The position numbers and the translations under genes are program-made. From the NCBI GenBank assembly GCA_963576565.1, contig OY755047.1, positions 9,208,931-9,272,930 on the forward strand: a DNA stretch of 64,000 bases, in the 5' to 3' direction. Positions 35,329-46,345 of the stretch are shown piece by piece. The notes beneath the pieces are model-generated. The model made no database searches, had not been told where the DNA came from, and worked only from the letters and a program-made list of their open reading frames with translations. Positions within the stretch are counted from its first letter, which is position 1; every line of letters begins with the position of its first letter. This stretch comes from Aspidapion aeneum. Lineage: Eukaryota > Arthropoda > Insecta > Coleoptera > Brentidae.

Positions 35329-36205
35329 AAATAAATTGGTAAAAAAATGTTTTTAAGTCACAAGCTTTTATAAAATGCACTAAAAATTAAAAAATTATTT
35401 TCTAAAATTCTAATATTATCATAATAATAAAAGCGATGGCCGACTGATGGAAATTTTGACGATGTTAGCACGATAAGATATCCGTCTCAATTAAATATCA
35501 CTATTTGCAAGAATTAATCTGCAGAGGTACCAAACCCACCCAACCCGACCCAAGATACCCCAGCATTTCTCTGACATAGGTATGGTAGGTAAACATATCT
35601 TTGATAACCTGCTATGTTGAATATTCTTCAAGTGTTTAGATCACAAATTTAGATTAATTTATGCTTTGATTTGCGGCCATCGCTTTTATTATTATGATAA
35701 TATTAGAATTTTAGAAAATTATTTTTTAATTTTTAGTGCATTTTATAAAAGCTTGTGACTTAAAAATTTTTTTTTACCAATTTATTTTCTACTTTTTAGT
35801 CTCAGCTATCTACTCTATTAAATGAAAATATTTGTTCAATAACAGACCAGAAGTGTTTATTCTAGATTATAATGAAAAGGATATTTTTTTCTTAATGTTG
35901 TATTGTCATGGGACCACTATGTGTGTACCAAATTTCATCCAAATCGGATAATGGGAAGTGTGTCAAAAACGCTTTACAAGATTTGATAGATAGTTAGTTA
36001 GTTAGATAGTTAGATAGTTAGATAGTTAGATAGTTAGATAGTTAGATAGTTAGATAGTTAGATAGTTAGATAGTTAGATAGTTAGATAGTTAGATAGTTA
36101 GATAGTTAGATAGTTAGATAGTTAGATAGTTAGATAGTTAGATAGTTAGATAGTTAGATAGTTAGATAGTTAGACAGAACATCTGAAGCTAAATAAAAGC
36201 TTGTA
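35329..36205 (+). mobile_element. Element G, copy 2
   Basis: Same palindrome as copy 1 (arms about 35330-35450 and 35680-35805), but only one of the roughly 120-bp units, and a gatagtta microsatellite expanded to about 190 bp. Ends 'acagaacatctgaagc' plus 'ttgtaaaaag'. Inserted into H between 'cgtcatattcatagt' and 'gaagcttaataaccc'. Confidence 0.75.
35985..36173 (+). repeat. (GATAGTTA)n microsatellite
   Basis: About 22 copies of an 8-bp unit, preceded by one variant repeat. The orthologous position in G copy 1 (18792-18808) has about two. Confidence 0.95.
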
Positions 36206-36764
36206 AAAAGAAGCTTAATAACCCGTTTTCTGACGTTAGAAAAATAACCTTATGTTTTTCTAACATTAAAAATAAATTTTTTTCCAACATCAAAAAACGA
36301 ATGTTTTTGTGAAATGATTTTCAAAACGGTAAACATTGAAAAATAAATGTTTTTTTAACACTGAAAAAATATATATTTTTTAAATATCTCCATAGATAAG
36401 GTAACTTAAATAACGTAAATATAAAGTTCTTCTATTTTGGAAACGCAGTTAATATTTGTGCTTTTAATTTGCCGCGTTTGTTTTTACAAAAGGCAAATAT
36501 TTTAATTACTCGTATCAACGCGCTGCGAAACGCAACTAAAAATGGCGATGGCTCTATAGTTTTATGTTAAAAAAACAAAACATTTATTAGCTTCATATTT
36601 CTTAAATTCATTCAACGTTAGAAATGAGATCTAAGAAAAACATTATAAAAATAACCATATTATATTGATGATATTATTTTTAATTTGGTAAACTTATCAC
36701 GTCCTTGCAATGCAACTATAGGTAAATTTAGTGGGAATAAGGACACTATTGTTCTGGTAAATAT

Positions 36765-36814
36765 ACGTTTTAATCCATCGGTAACGTTTCGACAATGGTT
36801 TTTGTCTTCATCAG
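36765..36814 (-). ncRNA. Hammerhead-like motif, palindrome left arm
   Basis: Antisense: CTGATGA, one extra A, stem GACA/TGTC with an 8-nt loop, GAAA, then ACGTT pairing with AACGT across 13 nt and a GTA at the expected cleavage site. Core and stems II and III match a type I hammerhead, except for the extra base after CTGATGA; stem I pairs poorly. Hammerheads are established in Penelope-like retroelements. Activity is unproven. Confidence 0.45.
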
Positions 36815-37600
36815 ATTAAAAAGGTTACAACTCATTAGTAAGATAATACAAAATACGGCACATTAATACATCACCAATTAAAAATTATTATTCTTTTCCC
36901 AATAAATAACATTTAAAATGACCTTATTGACAATATATTATTTTTTTCCTAAATATTTTTTTCCCTTTTAATGTATATGTAACTGATTTTTTTATTTATT
37001 TATATAAAGAAATAATTATGGTTTATTTTTCTTCTTTTTTTTTAATATACATATATAACATTTTTTATACAAAGGTTCAAAAAATTTTGTTACTATGGTA
37101 ACTGATGGGTGGCTCAATAAAATACGCACAAAGAGATCAATCAGCTATTCATATAAAAACAATAATAACAAATAAAACCTGTAGCAAGCCATAATACCAT
37201 GCTACAGGTTTTATTTGTTATTATTGTTTTTATATGAATAGCTGATTGATCTCTTTGTGCGTATTTTATTGAGCCACCCATCAGTTACTATAGTGACAAA
37301 ATTTTTTGAACCTTTGTATAAAAAATTTTATATATGTATATTAAAAAAAAAAAGAAGAAAAATAAACCATAATTATTTCTTTATATAAATAAATAAAAAA
37401 ATCAGTTACATATACATTAAAAGGGAAAAAAATATTTAGGAAAAAATAATATATTGTCAATAAGGTTCGGTTCGGTTCGGTTCAGTTCGGTTCGGTTGTG
37501 TTGTGTTATTTATTGGGAAAAGAATAATAATTTTTAATTGGTGATGTATTAATGTGCCGTATTTTGTATTATCTTACTAATGAGTTGTAACCTTTTTAGT

Positions 37601-37651
37601 CTGATGAAGACAAAAACCATTGTGGAAACGTTACCGATGGATTAAAACGTA
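37601..37651 (+). ncRNA. Hammerhead-like motif, palindrome right arm
   Basis: Inverted copy of the previous motif. Here stem II has lost its closing pair (GACA against TGTG), so this copy should fold worse. Confidence 0.4.
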
Positions 37652-37920
37652 TATTTACCAGAACAATAGTATCCTTATTCCCACTAAATTTACCTATTAT
37701 TTTTAATGTTAATCGAATTATAATTATTTAAATGTTGGTTTCTGAACGTTATTAATAAATATATTTTTGGTAATGCTTTTACATGAAATTCTAGTTAGGA
37801 TTTCCTACATGTTTTTTTAATGTCAAAAGCTGAATTAATTTGAGCACAAATTTGGGGTAGAAAAAAACATTTTTTTTCAACATTTATTTAAACGTTTTTT
37901 ACGATTTTGCGCTTAGTGAG

Positions 37921-38237
37921 AAGTTTACCTCATTTAACCCTAATAGCTCGTATCAAATCTAATTTATTTTTCCTGTTGAGTGCGACTTATTTTGTTTCAT
38001 TTCCAGTAGTTTTAATCCTGTTATTATTTTTTTCTTCCTTTTCCGAAAAGTATTATCGCAAAAAAGTTCCGGCCTGTCTGAGCATCGTAGGCAGTCGCGC
38101 TGTTCCGCCGCGACCTGCGTTGCGTAAATTTTGCTTCAGTCCCGTCGCGCGATGCCGGCTACGGCAATTTCCAATTTTTTTACCTTAAATTCCCCTTGAA
38201 AAACCCTTTAATTTCCCCCTAATTTTCCTTCCCAACC
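37921..38237 (+). promoter_or_regulatory. Upstream region of the MADF-BESS gene
   Basis: Between element H and the start codon lies about 320 bp with a CpG-rich island (38080-38165: cagtcgcgctgttccgccg and cccgtcgcgcgatgccgg). An in-frame TAA at 38220-38222 lies 18 bp before the ATG. It probably holds the promoter and 5' UTR; no TATA box or initiator is assigned. Confidence 0.45.
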
Positions 38238-41200
38238 ATGTCCCATCAACGTGTGAAAAACATGTGCCGATTTACCAAAGAGCTGGACGAAAAACTGATC
38301 GAATTGGTTTCGAAAAACGATGTTTTGTACAACATCAATCATGCTTCCTACAAAGATATCGGGCATCGGGACGATGTCTGGCAGGCAATTTCGTCTATGG
38401 TCGGAAAAAGCGGTAAGTTAAATTGTACTAGGTTAGTTGCATCTTCGCGTTACATGTCTAGTTTGTGTTGAAAGTTTAGTCTTAGCTTTTAATGTGTGTA
38501 TTATCTAGTGTACGATTTTGGCTTTTGTCTATGGTTTGAAAATCTCATAGGTTAGTTGCGTTGCACGTTACATGTCTAGATTTGTGATAAAAATTTAGTC
38601 TATAAGGTTTTGATGTGTGCTTATTATTTAATGTACGATTTTGTCTGTTAGTCACATCATATACGCGTTAAATGTCTAGTTTGTGATGAAAATTTAGTCT
38701 TAAGTTTTAATGTGTGTATTTTCTGGTGTACCATTTTATCTATGGTCGCAAAAAGCCGTGAGTAGAATGTCTTAGATTAGTTGCATATGCGTTACATGTC
38801 TAGTTTGTGATGAAAATTTAGGTTTTAATCTACGCATTGTCTGGTATACAATTTTGTCTATGATCGGCAAAAAGCCTATTGGCCTAGGTTAGTGGCATAT
38901 GCGTTATATGTCTCAGTGGCGCACCCAGGAATGTGTCTTGGGAGGGCCTGAGGCCTCTTGGGGGGGGCCGAAGCCTCATAATGTCAAATTTTAAGCTATT
39001 TTTTGTGTTTTATCATGAAATATGTATAGAAAATATGTAAAAAAATCTAAGGCTTGGGTTCGCCCATGTATGTCTAGTTTGTAATGAAAATTTATCTAGG
39101 ATTTTAATGTGTGCAGTTTATCGATTTTGTCTGTGAGCAAAAAATGCGATAAGGTTATTTACAGGTGCGCGTTACGTGTCTAGCTTGGATTCATATCTAA
39201 TCTATGATCCGAAATTGTCCTAACATAGTTGCACACACGTTACACGCCTAGTTTGTGATGAAAATTTAGTCTAAAGTGTTAATATGGTAATAATTGTTTG
39301 ATATATGATGCATTATGTGTCTAGTTTGAGATCGATATTTAGTCTAAAAATTTGATTCGTATGCATGTTCTGGCAAGCGATACGGTCTATGACTGAAAAA
39401 AGCGGGAAGATGGCATAAGTTTACTATACGCGTATCAACCTAGTATAGCTAAGAGAGTCTAAGAGAAAATATGTTAATCTAACTTTTTAATTTTTTCAGT
39501 CTTAAATATTTTCCACAATGTTGCGTCTCTTGTTATTTTATTAGTCTTTTTCTTAATTTTGGTCCTTCGAGCCGGATATCTTGAATTTAGCGCAATTTAT
39601 CTCTTTGTTTCAGTACAAGACTGCAAAACAAGATGGCGCAGCCTTAGAGATTTGTACCACAGAAAACGCAACGACGAAAAGAGGGGGTTAAGAAAACGAC
39701 GCCATGTTTGGGAGTACATGGATGCCCTGTCGTTTTTAGACGAAAAAAAGTAAGTTCTAACAATTGGTTGAATCTATTTCAGTGCTTAAAGTTGAAGTTA
39801 TACGAAACTGACAATAAATTCTTTTTTCGTTATTGAATTTTTGACAAAAGTATAATTTTGAACTTTAGCGTTGGATAAGAATACTATTTACTACTATTAT
39901 TATGTCGGTTTGGAACGTTTTTCTACGTCTATTGTCTATTGTCCACCTCCTTCGATCCTGACAATCATCTTCTGTCAGATTTTTTTGTCTCATTGATCTT
40001 TGGATTAACTGTTGCCATTCTAGTTTCGGACGCCCTCTTTTTCTGCGCCCTATTGGTTGCCATTCTGGGACCTGCTTTGGTAATTTTTCGTCGTTTATCC
40101 GTTGTACATGGCCGTACCATATCAGTTGCCTTTTAGTGATGTCATCCGGTATGCTTCTATTCCCTCGATTCCCATTCGTCCTTTTATGATCTCATTTCGT
40201 ATGTGATCTGTTCTAGATATTCTCATTAATCTTATTGCATTCATTCCGACACTTTCCATTTTTGTTTTGTATTTTTCTGTTACGCGACAAGTCTCTATTC
40301 CATACAACTGCGTGCTTTTCACCATTGTTTCATATATGTTAAATTTACCATTCTTTTTTATCTCTCTGTTCCATAAAATACTGTTAAGACATCCATAACC
40401 CTTTTTGCTTTTACTATTCTTTTTTCCAGTTCTTTACAGTCTTTTCCTGTCTTATCAAATGTGACACCCAAGTATACATACTCATTGCATGGAGATATTA
40501 CGTGTTCATTGTCTAGTTCAACTCACTGGATTCGTTTCCAATACATAAGTACTGTGGCTTGTCCACGTTTACTGTTAATCCCCACTTTTGGTATTCTTCC
40601 ATTAACTTTCTCATCATAATATACTCCATGTCTTATTTATCATTAACTACAATTACTTGGTCGTTAGCAAACTGTAGTTTGTATATGGTAAATCGGTCGT
40701 TAAGTTGTATTCCCATGCCGTACACTTTACGTTTCCAGTTTTTTAGAGCTACTGCGATATATATTTTAAAAAGAGTTGGAGAGATACAACATCCCTGTCT
40801 TAAGCCTTTTGTTACCAAGAATTCTTTTGAGAGTCGATTTCCAATTTTAATTTTAGATTTTGACCGTTCTTTTATCGCTTTTATGTATGTATGATTGATA
40901 TGAGTCTGCTCTAACACTGTCTATAATTTTTCTACTGGAACGGTATCATATGCTTTTTGTAGGTCCACAAAGGTAACATGAGTCTCTATATTTCTGGCGC
41001 TCCTTTTCTCAATTACTTGTTAAGAATAAACTATCATATATAGAGACTTATAAAGTAGGGCTAGTTAAAAGATTGAGTGTTTTGTTAAAAAATATGTTTT
41101 ACGGGATATCAAAATAAAAGCAATTTTATACAGAATTTTCTTCTAGGCCCAGTCCAGCGGACCAAACATCAGACACAGATAATACTGAAGACATTAAACT

Positions 41201-41576
41201 AGATATTTCAGAACACAATTTAAAATCAGAACCAAGCGACGATGCCCTACCTCCCCCTAAAAAAAAATTCAAAACCGAACCGAATTTGACCAATGAAAAC
41301 AGTGTACTAGATTTAACCAGCTCAAAACATTCTGTCATAAGCAGCACTTACTGCAACACAACGTTGCAACTTTTGGCAGAAATTCGAAACGCGATCAATA
41401 ATAAACAACATCCGATTATGACGTTTTTTGACAGTATGGCAAAAACTGTCATGTCGTTTCCCCCCGCTTTAGCGGCTGAAGCAAAGCTCAAAGTATGTCA
41501 AATAGTGACAGAAATAGAGTGTCGAATTTTGGAAGAAACTGGAGAATATCCTGAAAATTTCAGTAGTTTCAGTTAG
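38238..41576 (+). CDS. MADF-BESS domain protein, three exons
   Basis: Exons 38238-38412, 39614-39749 and 41147-41576 give 246 residues. Introns are GT-AG (gcg|gtaagt ... tttcag; aa|gtaagt ... ttctag), phases 1 and 2. Residues about 14-103 form a MADF domain: LDEKLIELVSKNDVLYN, WQAISSMVG at the end of exon 1, then CKTRWRSLRDLYHRK in exon 2. PPPKKKFK (about 141-148) is a probable nuclear localisation signal. Residues about 194-232 (MTFFDSMAKTVMSFPPALAA...) fit the BESS motif. MADF binds DNA and BESS mediates protein contacts in insect regulators such as Adf1 and Dip3, so a nuclear transcription regulator is expected; its targets are unknown. The ATG has CCAACC before it and an in-frame stop 18 bp upstream. 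Frames are intact, in contrast to all neighbours. Transposons sit in both introns. Confidence 0.85.
38385..39480 (+). repeat. Intron 1 tandem repeats derived from the exon 1 donor junction
   Basis: Intron 1 is largely 8-9 diverged units of about 90-125 bp. Each has 'gcgttacatgtctagtttg', 'tgaaaatttagtc' and 'ttttaatgtgtg'. Several also retain a copy of the exon 1 end: 'ttttatctatggtcgcaaaaag' is at about 38735, 'attttgtctatgatcggcaaa' at about 38850, and 'tctggcaagcgatacggtct' plus 'gaaaaaagcggg' at about 39369-39410, against tctggcaggcaatttcgtct plus 'ggaaaaagcggt' in the exon. The third matches best. Confidence 0.7.
38914..39068 (-). mobile_element. Family B MITE, copy 4, in intron 1
   Basis: cagtggcgcaccca at the left, 'ggttcgcccatg' at the right, with the exact 7-bp duplication tatgtct (38907-38913, 39069-39075). 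Interior matches the complement of other B copies ('tatcatgaaatatgta'). It inserted into a donor-junction repeat unit. Confidence 0.85.
39893..41020 (-). pseudogene. RTE-like LINE family C, copy 3, in intron 2
   Basis: Antisense to the host gene. From about 41010 downward it reads THVTFVDLQKAYDTVPVEKL (RT motif A), then TKGLRQGCCISPTLFKIYI (motif B), then LQFANDQVIVVNDK (motif C, FADD changed to FAND), then the C-terminal half with ETCRVTEKYKTKM. Stops and frameshifts are frequent. The 3' end is at 39905 with a (CATAATAATAGTAG)-like tail. It has the longest palm region of the family in this window, but no endonuclease. Confidence 0.8.
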
Positions 41577-42451
41577 TAAAAGAAAACTTAGTTTTTTTCA
41601 CTTCTTTGTTAAGTTTTTAAATCAAAATGTTGAGTTTCAAGGACTTTTTTTTCAAAATAAGCTGTGGAAATTACTCTAAGAAAGTTCGACTTTCAAGTAA
41701 ATTTGACTTTATAGTCGAAATGTTGACCAATAAGTCTGATAGACAATATTAATGTCAAAATTATTTCTTAATCTTATTTTTATCTATAAAGTTTTTTTGG
41801 GTTTAAGTAAATATTAACTCAAAGTCAAAATATAGACTTTAAGCACCTTTTATTTCGAAATCTTGACTTTTTGTTTTTGTCAAAGTAAAAAAAATCAATC
41901 AAAATATTGGGTTTTAGCGGATTTTGTTTCCAGCATTAGTCAAATAAAAGAAAAAAAAGGTTCCTTATTGACTTTGAAGTAGAAATTTAAACTTTTAAGT
42001 AAAGTTAACTTTGAAGTCGAAATTTTGACTTGTAACTCTGACAGATTTTTAGGTATATTTTAACTTTAAAGTCAAAATGTATACAAAACACAAAAAGTGA
42101 TAAGATTTAACTACTTCAAGGTTGTAAATATACTGTATGTTGCCATATACGCCGAAAATAATTTTCTGGTTAAATTTAGATGAACTGTAAAAAACGGCAT
42201 TTGATGAAGATACAATAATCGATTAGTATGTGAGAAAAAAGCGTTTAGTTTTTGTGATATTTGGAAATTTAGAGGTGATATTAAGTTTGTTAAAGAAGCG
42301 ATTCTCAAAGAATTCAAAATTTTTAGTTTTTATGTTTTGTATGTGATTAAATCACAAAATAAAACAATTGCTTTAACTAATAATAAGGGAAGATTAGTTA
42401 AGTACCACTTAAAATTATTAAGGTTAGAAAGTTAAGTTTTACTTTGAGTTA
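41577..42451 (+). other. Probable 3' UTR and downstream AT-rich region
   Basis: No other gene. 41690-42080 has recurring 'aagtcgaaatttt' and 'tgactttgaagtc' motifs. A canonical AATAAA is at 42358-42363 and is a candidate poly(A) signal for the MADF-BESS transcript, implying a roughly 0.8-kb 3' UTR. Confidence 0.4.
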
Positions 42452-42737
42452 TTAGGGACTTATTGGAATAAATCCTGATTTTATTATAGAGTCGACTTTA
42501 TTCTGACAGATTTACAAAGAAAAGTAACAGCTGACCTCTCAGAATCGACATTCCAAAGTCAAATTTAAAAATAACGTCGCTAACTTTCATTTAATAAATA
42601 CAGATACTAATAAATCCGGTTCTTAAATACACAAAGGCCGAATTTTGAAAGAAAGCAGCTGCTTTTTATATGTAAATCTGTCACAATACTGTCGATTTTA
42701 TAATAAGGTCTGGTTTTATTAGAATAAGTGTCTACAT
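42452..42737. mobile_element. Foldback MITE Z, copy 1
   Basis: Roughly 60-bp inverted ends, 'attagggacttattgga' to 'attctgacagattt' and the complement 'aaatctgtcacaatac' to 'agaataagtgtc'. Total 286 bp. The second copy at 46425 has the same order but carries an insertion. Confidence 0.75.
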
Positions 42738-43085
42738 ATTAACGAAAGTTTCAAACCTTTTTTGGCAGAAAATAATTACTTAGAATGTATAAGAATTATA
42801 TTAAGTTTTAGAATTAAGAAAAAAAATATTGATGTTAAAATACTGTTGAGGTTGTTAAAAAAAAGGTTAATAAAAAGAAGAAAGCACCCCTTGATTTTTG
42901 TATGAAAAATAATAAAGAAACAAAATAAAGCTGTTAAAAACTAGCACAGAGCCTTGTGTATTTATTTTCCAACCCTGCTAAATTAGAATTACAGTAGCAG
43001 TTACTGTTCCAGTTCCACTATCTGCACTGCACAAACATAAATAAAATGTAAAAAATAATAAAATTTAAAACATCAAAATGTGTAT
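42738..43085. other. Unassigned AT-rich gap
   Basis: Nothing recognised apart from an AATAAA at 42924. Confidence 0.35.
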
Positions 43086-43968
43086 TATTTTATTATGTCG
43101 GTTTAGAACGTTTTTCTACGTTGTCCGACGCCTATTCTCCACCTCCTACGATCTTGACAATCATCTTCTGTCAGGTTTTTTTGAATCATTGATCTTTGGA
43201 TTGACTGTTGCCATTCTAATTTAGGACGCCTTCTTTTTCTGCGCCCTATTGGTTGCCATTCTAGGACCTGCTTTGGTAATCTTTCGTCGTTCATCCGTTG
43301 TACATGGCCGTACCATATCAGTTGCCTTTTAATGATGTCATCCGTTATGCTTCCCTCGATTCCCATTCTTTCTTTTATGATCTCATTTCTTATGTGATCT
43401 ATTCTACATATTCTCATTGATCTTCTTATTGAATCTATTTCGACACTTTCCATTTTTCTTTTGTTTTTTTCTGTTACGCGACAAGTCTCTATTCCATACA
43501 ACAGCGTGCTTTCCACCATTGTTTCATATATGTAAAATTTTACATTCTCTTTTATCTCTCTGCTCCATAAAATACTGTTAAGAAATTCAATAACCTTTTT
43601 TTCTTTTACTATTCTTTTTTCCAGTTCTTTACAGTCTGTTCCTGTCTTATCAAATAAGACACCCAAGTATACATACTCAATGCATGGAGATATTGTTTTT
43701 CCATTGTCTAGTTCTAACTCACTGGAATCGTTTCCAATACATAAGTACTGTGTCTTGTCCACGTCCACTGTTAATCCCCACTTTTGATATTCTTTTGTTA
43801 ACTTTTATATACTCCATGTCTTCTTCAGCTACAATTACTTCGTCGTCAGAAAACTGTAGTGTGTATATGGTAAATCGGTCGTTAAGTTGTATTCCCATGC
43901 CGTACACTTTACGTTTCCAGTTTTTTTAGAGCCACTGCGATATATATTTTAAAAACAGTTGGAGTGAT
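43086..43968 (-). pseudogene. RTE-like LINE family C, copy 4 (longest C-terminal frame)
   Basis: Antisense 43768-43103 is an open frame of about 221 residues: MDVDKTQYLCIGNDSSE, YVYLGVLFDKTGTDCKELEK, LLYGIETCRVTEKNKRKM, RQLIWYGHVQRMNDERLPKQ and GRRKRRRPKLEW. This is the region downstream of the RT palm. Upstream in another frame (43907-43719) lies LQFSDDEVIVAEEDMEY, motif C with FADD changed to FSDD, so a frameshift separates palm and C-terminus. The element starts within motif B (about 43965) and its 3' end 'taaaccgacataataaaat' (43084-43102, complement) is a tri/tetranucleotide tail. Least damaged C-terminus of the family. Confidence 0.85.
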
Positions 43969-44348
43969 AGAATAGATAGAATTAAAAAAAAACACTGGAT
44001 CTTATTCTTGTTAAATATTTCAATAACAAACAAAACACAACAAAGCAAAAACTGATTAAACCGTGATCGAGTTACAAAAGAATGTGTCTAGGTCAAAATT
44101 AAGTGAAATTAAAAGTCCTATCAAAAACTCTTATTACTCTAATTGAGGGGAGTTTTAAATAGAGATTAATAATAGAGCTTATTTAAGCCCGCAGGATTTA
44201 ATTAAGATATTAGGATATTTGTTTTTCAGCTGCTGTTTATAAATAAAAGTATTTTCTATTTGTTAATAATTTTTTAATCAAATCCTTAAATTACACAGCC
44301 CCACACAAGAAAAATAAATGGATCCGTGACGGATCTGATACCTTACTA
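43969..44348. other. Unassigned AT-rich gap
   Basis: No gene or repeat recognised. Confidence 0.35.
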
Positions 44349-44986
44349 AAGCGGGGTCTACACATAACGTTTTGCCTTACGTCTTACTTGATCAGGTAAA
44401 ACGGATCAGGCAAAACCTTTCGTGTAGACAATAAAACGTACGTTTTGCGTGAACTGAACAGGACTGAAGTCGGACCTGTTGAACTGATCGGTAGAGGCTT
44501 TGTTTCCGATAAAACGTCAGTTTTAGCGGCATTTCTTGTGGTAGTGCATACAATTTTAATTCCTTTCGAGTGCAACTTAGAAGTTGGTATACGAAACGTC
44601 CGACATTAGATAAGATAATTTTTTAGGAAATCAAACAGGTTATTCTCTTCCTCCACTAATTTTTAATTTATTTTAAACACATAGTCCCGACATGTTTCGT
44701 AAGCAGAAACTTACATCTTCAGGGGACATTACCAAACTAAATCAGCACAACATTTTGAAAAACTGCTTAAAAAGCTATGTTTAGCTACTGAAACGGTTAA
44801 GTCACAGACATTTAAAACAAAAAACATTATTGACAAAAGCAGTGCTTCCTCCATTGTGTATCAAAAACTGATCTAAAAACGTATGTTAAAACTATCAAGT
44901 GTGTACGCTAGTCTTTCAACCATCATACTTGACCCTTTTGACTGACAGGCAAGACGTAAGGTAAAATGTTATGTCTTGACCGGACT
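44349..44986. mobile_element. TIR element with nested Penelope-like end
   Basis: Left 'gtctacacataacgttttgc' and right (complement) 'gtcaagacataacattttac', each followed by 'cttacgtctt', make imperfect TIRs of about 40 bp. The middle (about 44640-44760) holds a segment with a hammerhead-like motif and is probably a separate insertion. No transposase. Exact ends and target duplication not resolved. Confidence 0.55.
44676..44722 (-). ncRNA. Hammerhead-like motif 3
   Basis: Antisense: CTGAAGA, one extra T, stem GTAAG/CTTAC with a 6-nt loop, GAAA, then ACA... and ...TGT for a short stem III. CTGAAGA fits the CUGANGA consensus. The stem II sequence differs from the palindrome copies but pairs perfectly. 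Confidence 0.45.
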
Positions 44987-44999
44987 TAACCCATTAGCA

Positions 45000-45365
45000 C
45001 ACTCCAAGTAAACTTCATGCTATATGAATATATGTAAATATCTCTGAAACGAAAGCTCCTACCAAGTTTTTGGTTATAACACAAGTTTTTGAAAAAAATG
45101 TGCGCTATATTCCGAAAACCGCATATTGATGCGACGCTCGGTTAAAAAGTTAGCATTTTTTAAACTTTTTAACTGTCAAAAAACTGTCATTAGCATTGAT
45201 GAATTTTCACCAAAATCTAATCAGCTCGTTACAGTATCGAATACTATTTTGCCTAAAAATTTAATGAAAATCGGTTTACCGGTTTAGGAGCTATCGTGTT
45301 ACGGACTAGCCATTGCTGTGCGGGCTAGGACGGTAAAAAGTGTAAGTAGATCTATTTTTCACCCA
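45000..45365 (-). repeat. Family U, copy 2
   Basis: Complement of 21290-21600: 'aaccgcatattgatgcg', 'aatttaatgaaaatcggttt' and 'taggagctatcgtgttacg'. No (TG)n remains, so the microsatellite is specific to copy 1. Confidence 0.7.
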
Positions 45366-45394
45366 AGCGCGCATCTGGGTATAAATCTAGGGTC

Positions 45395-46345
45395 GACGAA
45401 AAAAAAAGTGTATATATTTTTTTCTACGGGGAGTGTAATTACCTCCGTCATCCGTTACCCCCATCAAATCCACGCTTGGGCCCCACCATAGGGCAACTCG
45501 GTGCTTTTGTTGATAAACTGTATAGTTTTTGAAATATGAATTTTCAAAGTTTGGCCATTTTGGTCTTATGGTATTCCCTACCCTAAAATTCGCTAAATGA
45601 CGTTTTTCCGAATCACTATCACCAAGTGCGAATCTGGCCATAAATCTACTGGGGGGGAGGGGTAATTGTTGACGAAAGAAATATTTGTGTATTAATTATT
45701 TTTCTCTCACTCTCACCTATTTCAAGAATTCATCATTCACTCAGAGTGTGGCTTTTTCGCATCACTGCCCCCACCATACTGCAACTCGGTGCTTTTGTTG
45801 ATAAACTGTATAGTTTTTAAAATATGAATTTTCAAAGTTTGGCCATTTTGGTCTTATTCCCTACCCTAAAATTCGCTAAATGACGTTTTTCCGAATCTTT
45901 ACTCAGGGTATGACTTTTTTGCATCACTATGGTCCCACCATACTGCAACTCGGTGCTTTTGTTGATAAACTGTATAGTTTTTGAAATATGAATTTTCAAA
46001 GTTTAGTCTTATGGGATTCCCTACCCTAAAATTCGCTAAATGATGTTTTTCCGAATCTTCACTCATGGTGTGGCTTTTTCGCATCACTATGGCCCCACCA
46101 TACTGCAACTCGGTGCTTTTGTTGATAAACTGTATAGTTTTTGAAATATGAATTTTCAAAATTTGGCCATTTTGGTCTTATGGGATTCCCTACCCTAAAA
46201 TTCGCTAAATGACGTTTTTCCGAATCACTATCACCAAGTGCGAATCTGGCCATAAATCTACTGGGGGGGAGGGGTAATTGTTGACGAAAGAAATATTTGT
46301 GTATTAATTATTTTTCTCTCACTCTCACCTATTTCAAGAATTCAT
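45395..46345 (+). repeat. Array P (about 150-290 bp units) with duplicated flank
   Basis: Four units carry 'gcaactcggtgcttttgttg' and 'gataaactgtatagttttt' (45492, 45780, 45945, 46098). The flank 45590-45740 recurs at 46200-46345, giving a 610-bp direct duplication around three units. A V-like G-rich tract is attached. Confidence 0.8.

Larger units (their letters stand above)
36719..37696. repeat. 978-bp near-perfect palindrome
   Basis: Arms 36719-37186 (468 bp) and 37201-37696 (496 bp) surround a 14-bp loop. The 28-bp length difference is fully explained by one replacement: 12 bp in the left arm (36914-36925 region) versus a 40-bp GGTTC-type tract in the right (about 37465-37505). I count only a handful of other mismatches. 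Each arm carries one hammerhead-like motif. It lies inside element H and ends about 540 bp upstream of the MADF-BESS start codon. Probably an inverted dimer of a Penelope-type terminal repeat. Confidence 0.85.
35232..37920 (-). mobile_element. Element H, copy 2 (reversed, twice interrupted)
   Basis: Left end ccctctaaacacaaaaac, right end 'tttgcgcttagtgag'. It reads as the complement of 10770-12118 but is split by G2 (about 35329-36205) and by the 978-bp palindrome (36719-37696), and it lacks the central 'gttgctgccc' portion. About 0.84 kb of H sequence remains. Confidence 0.7.
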
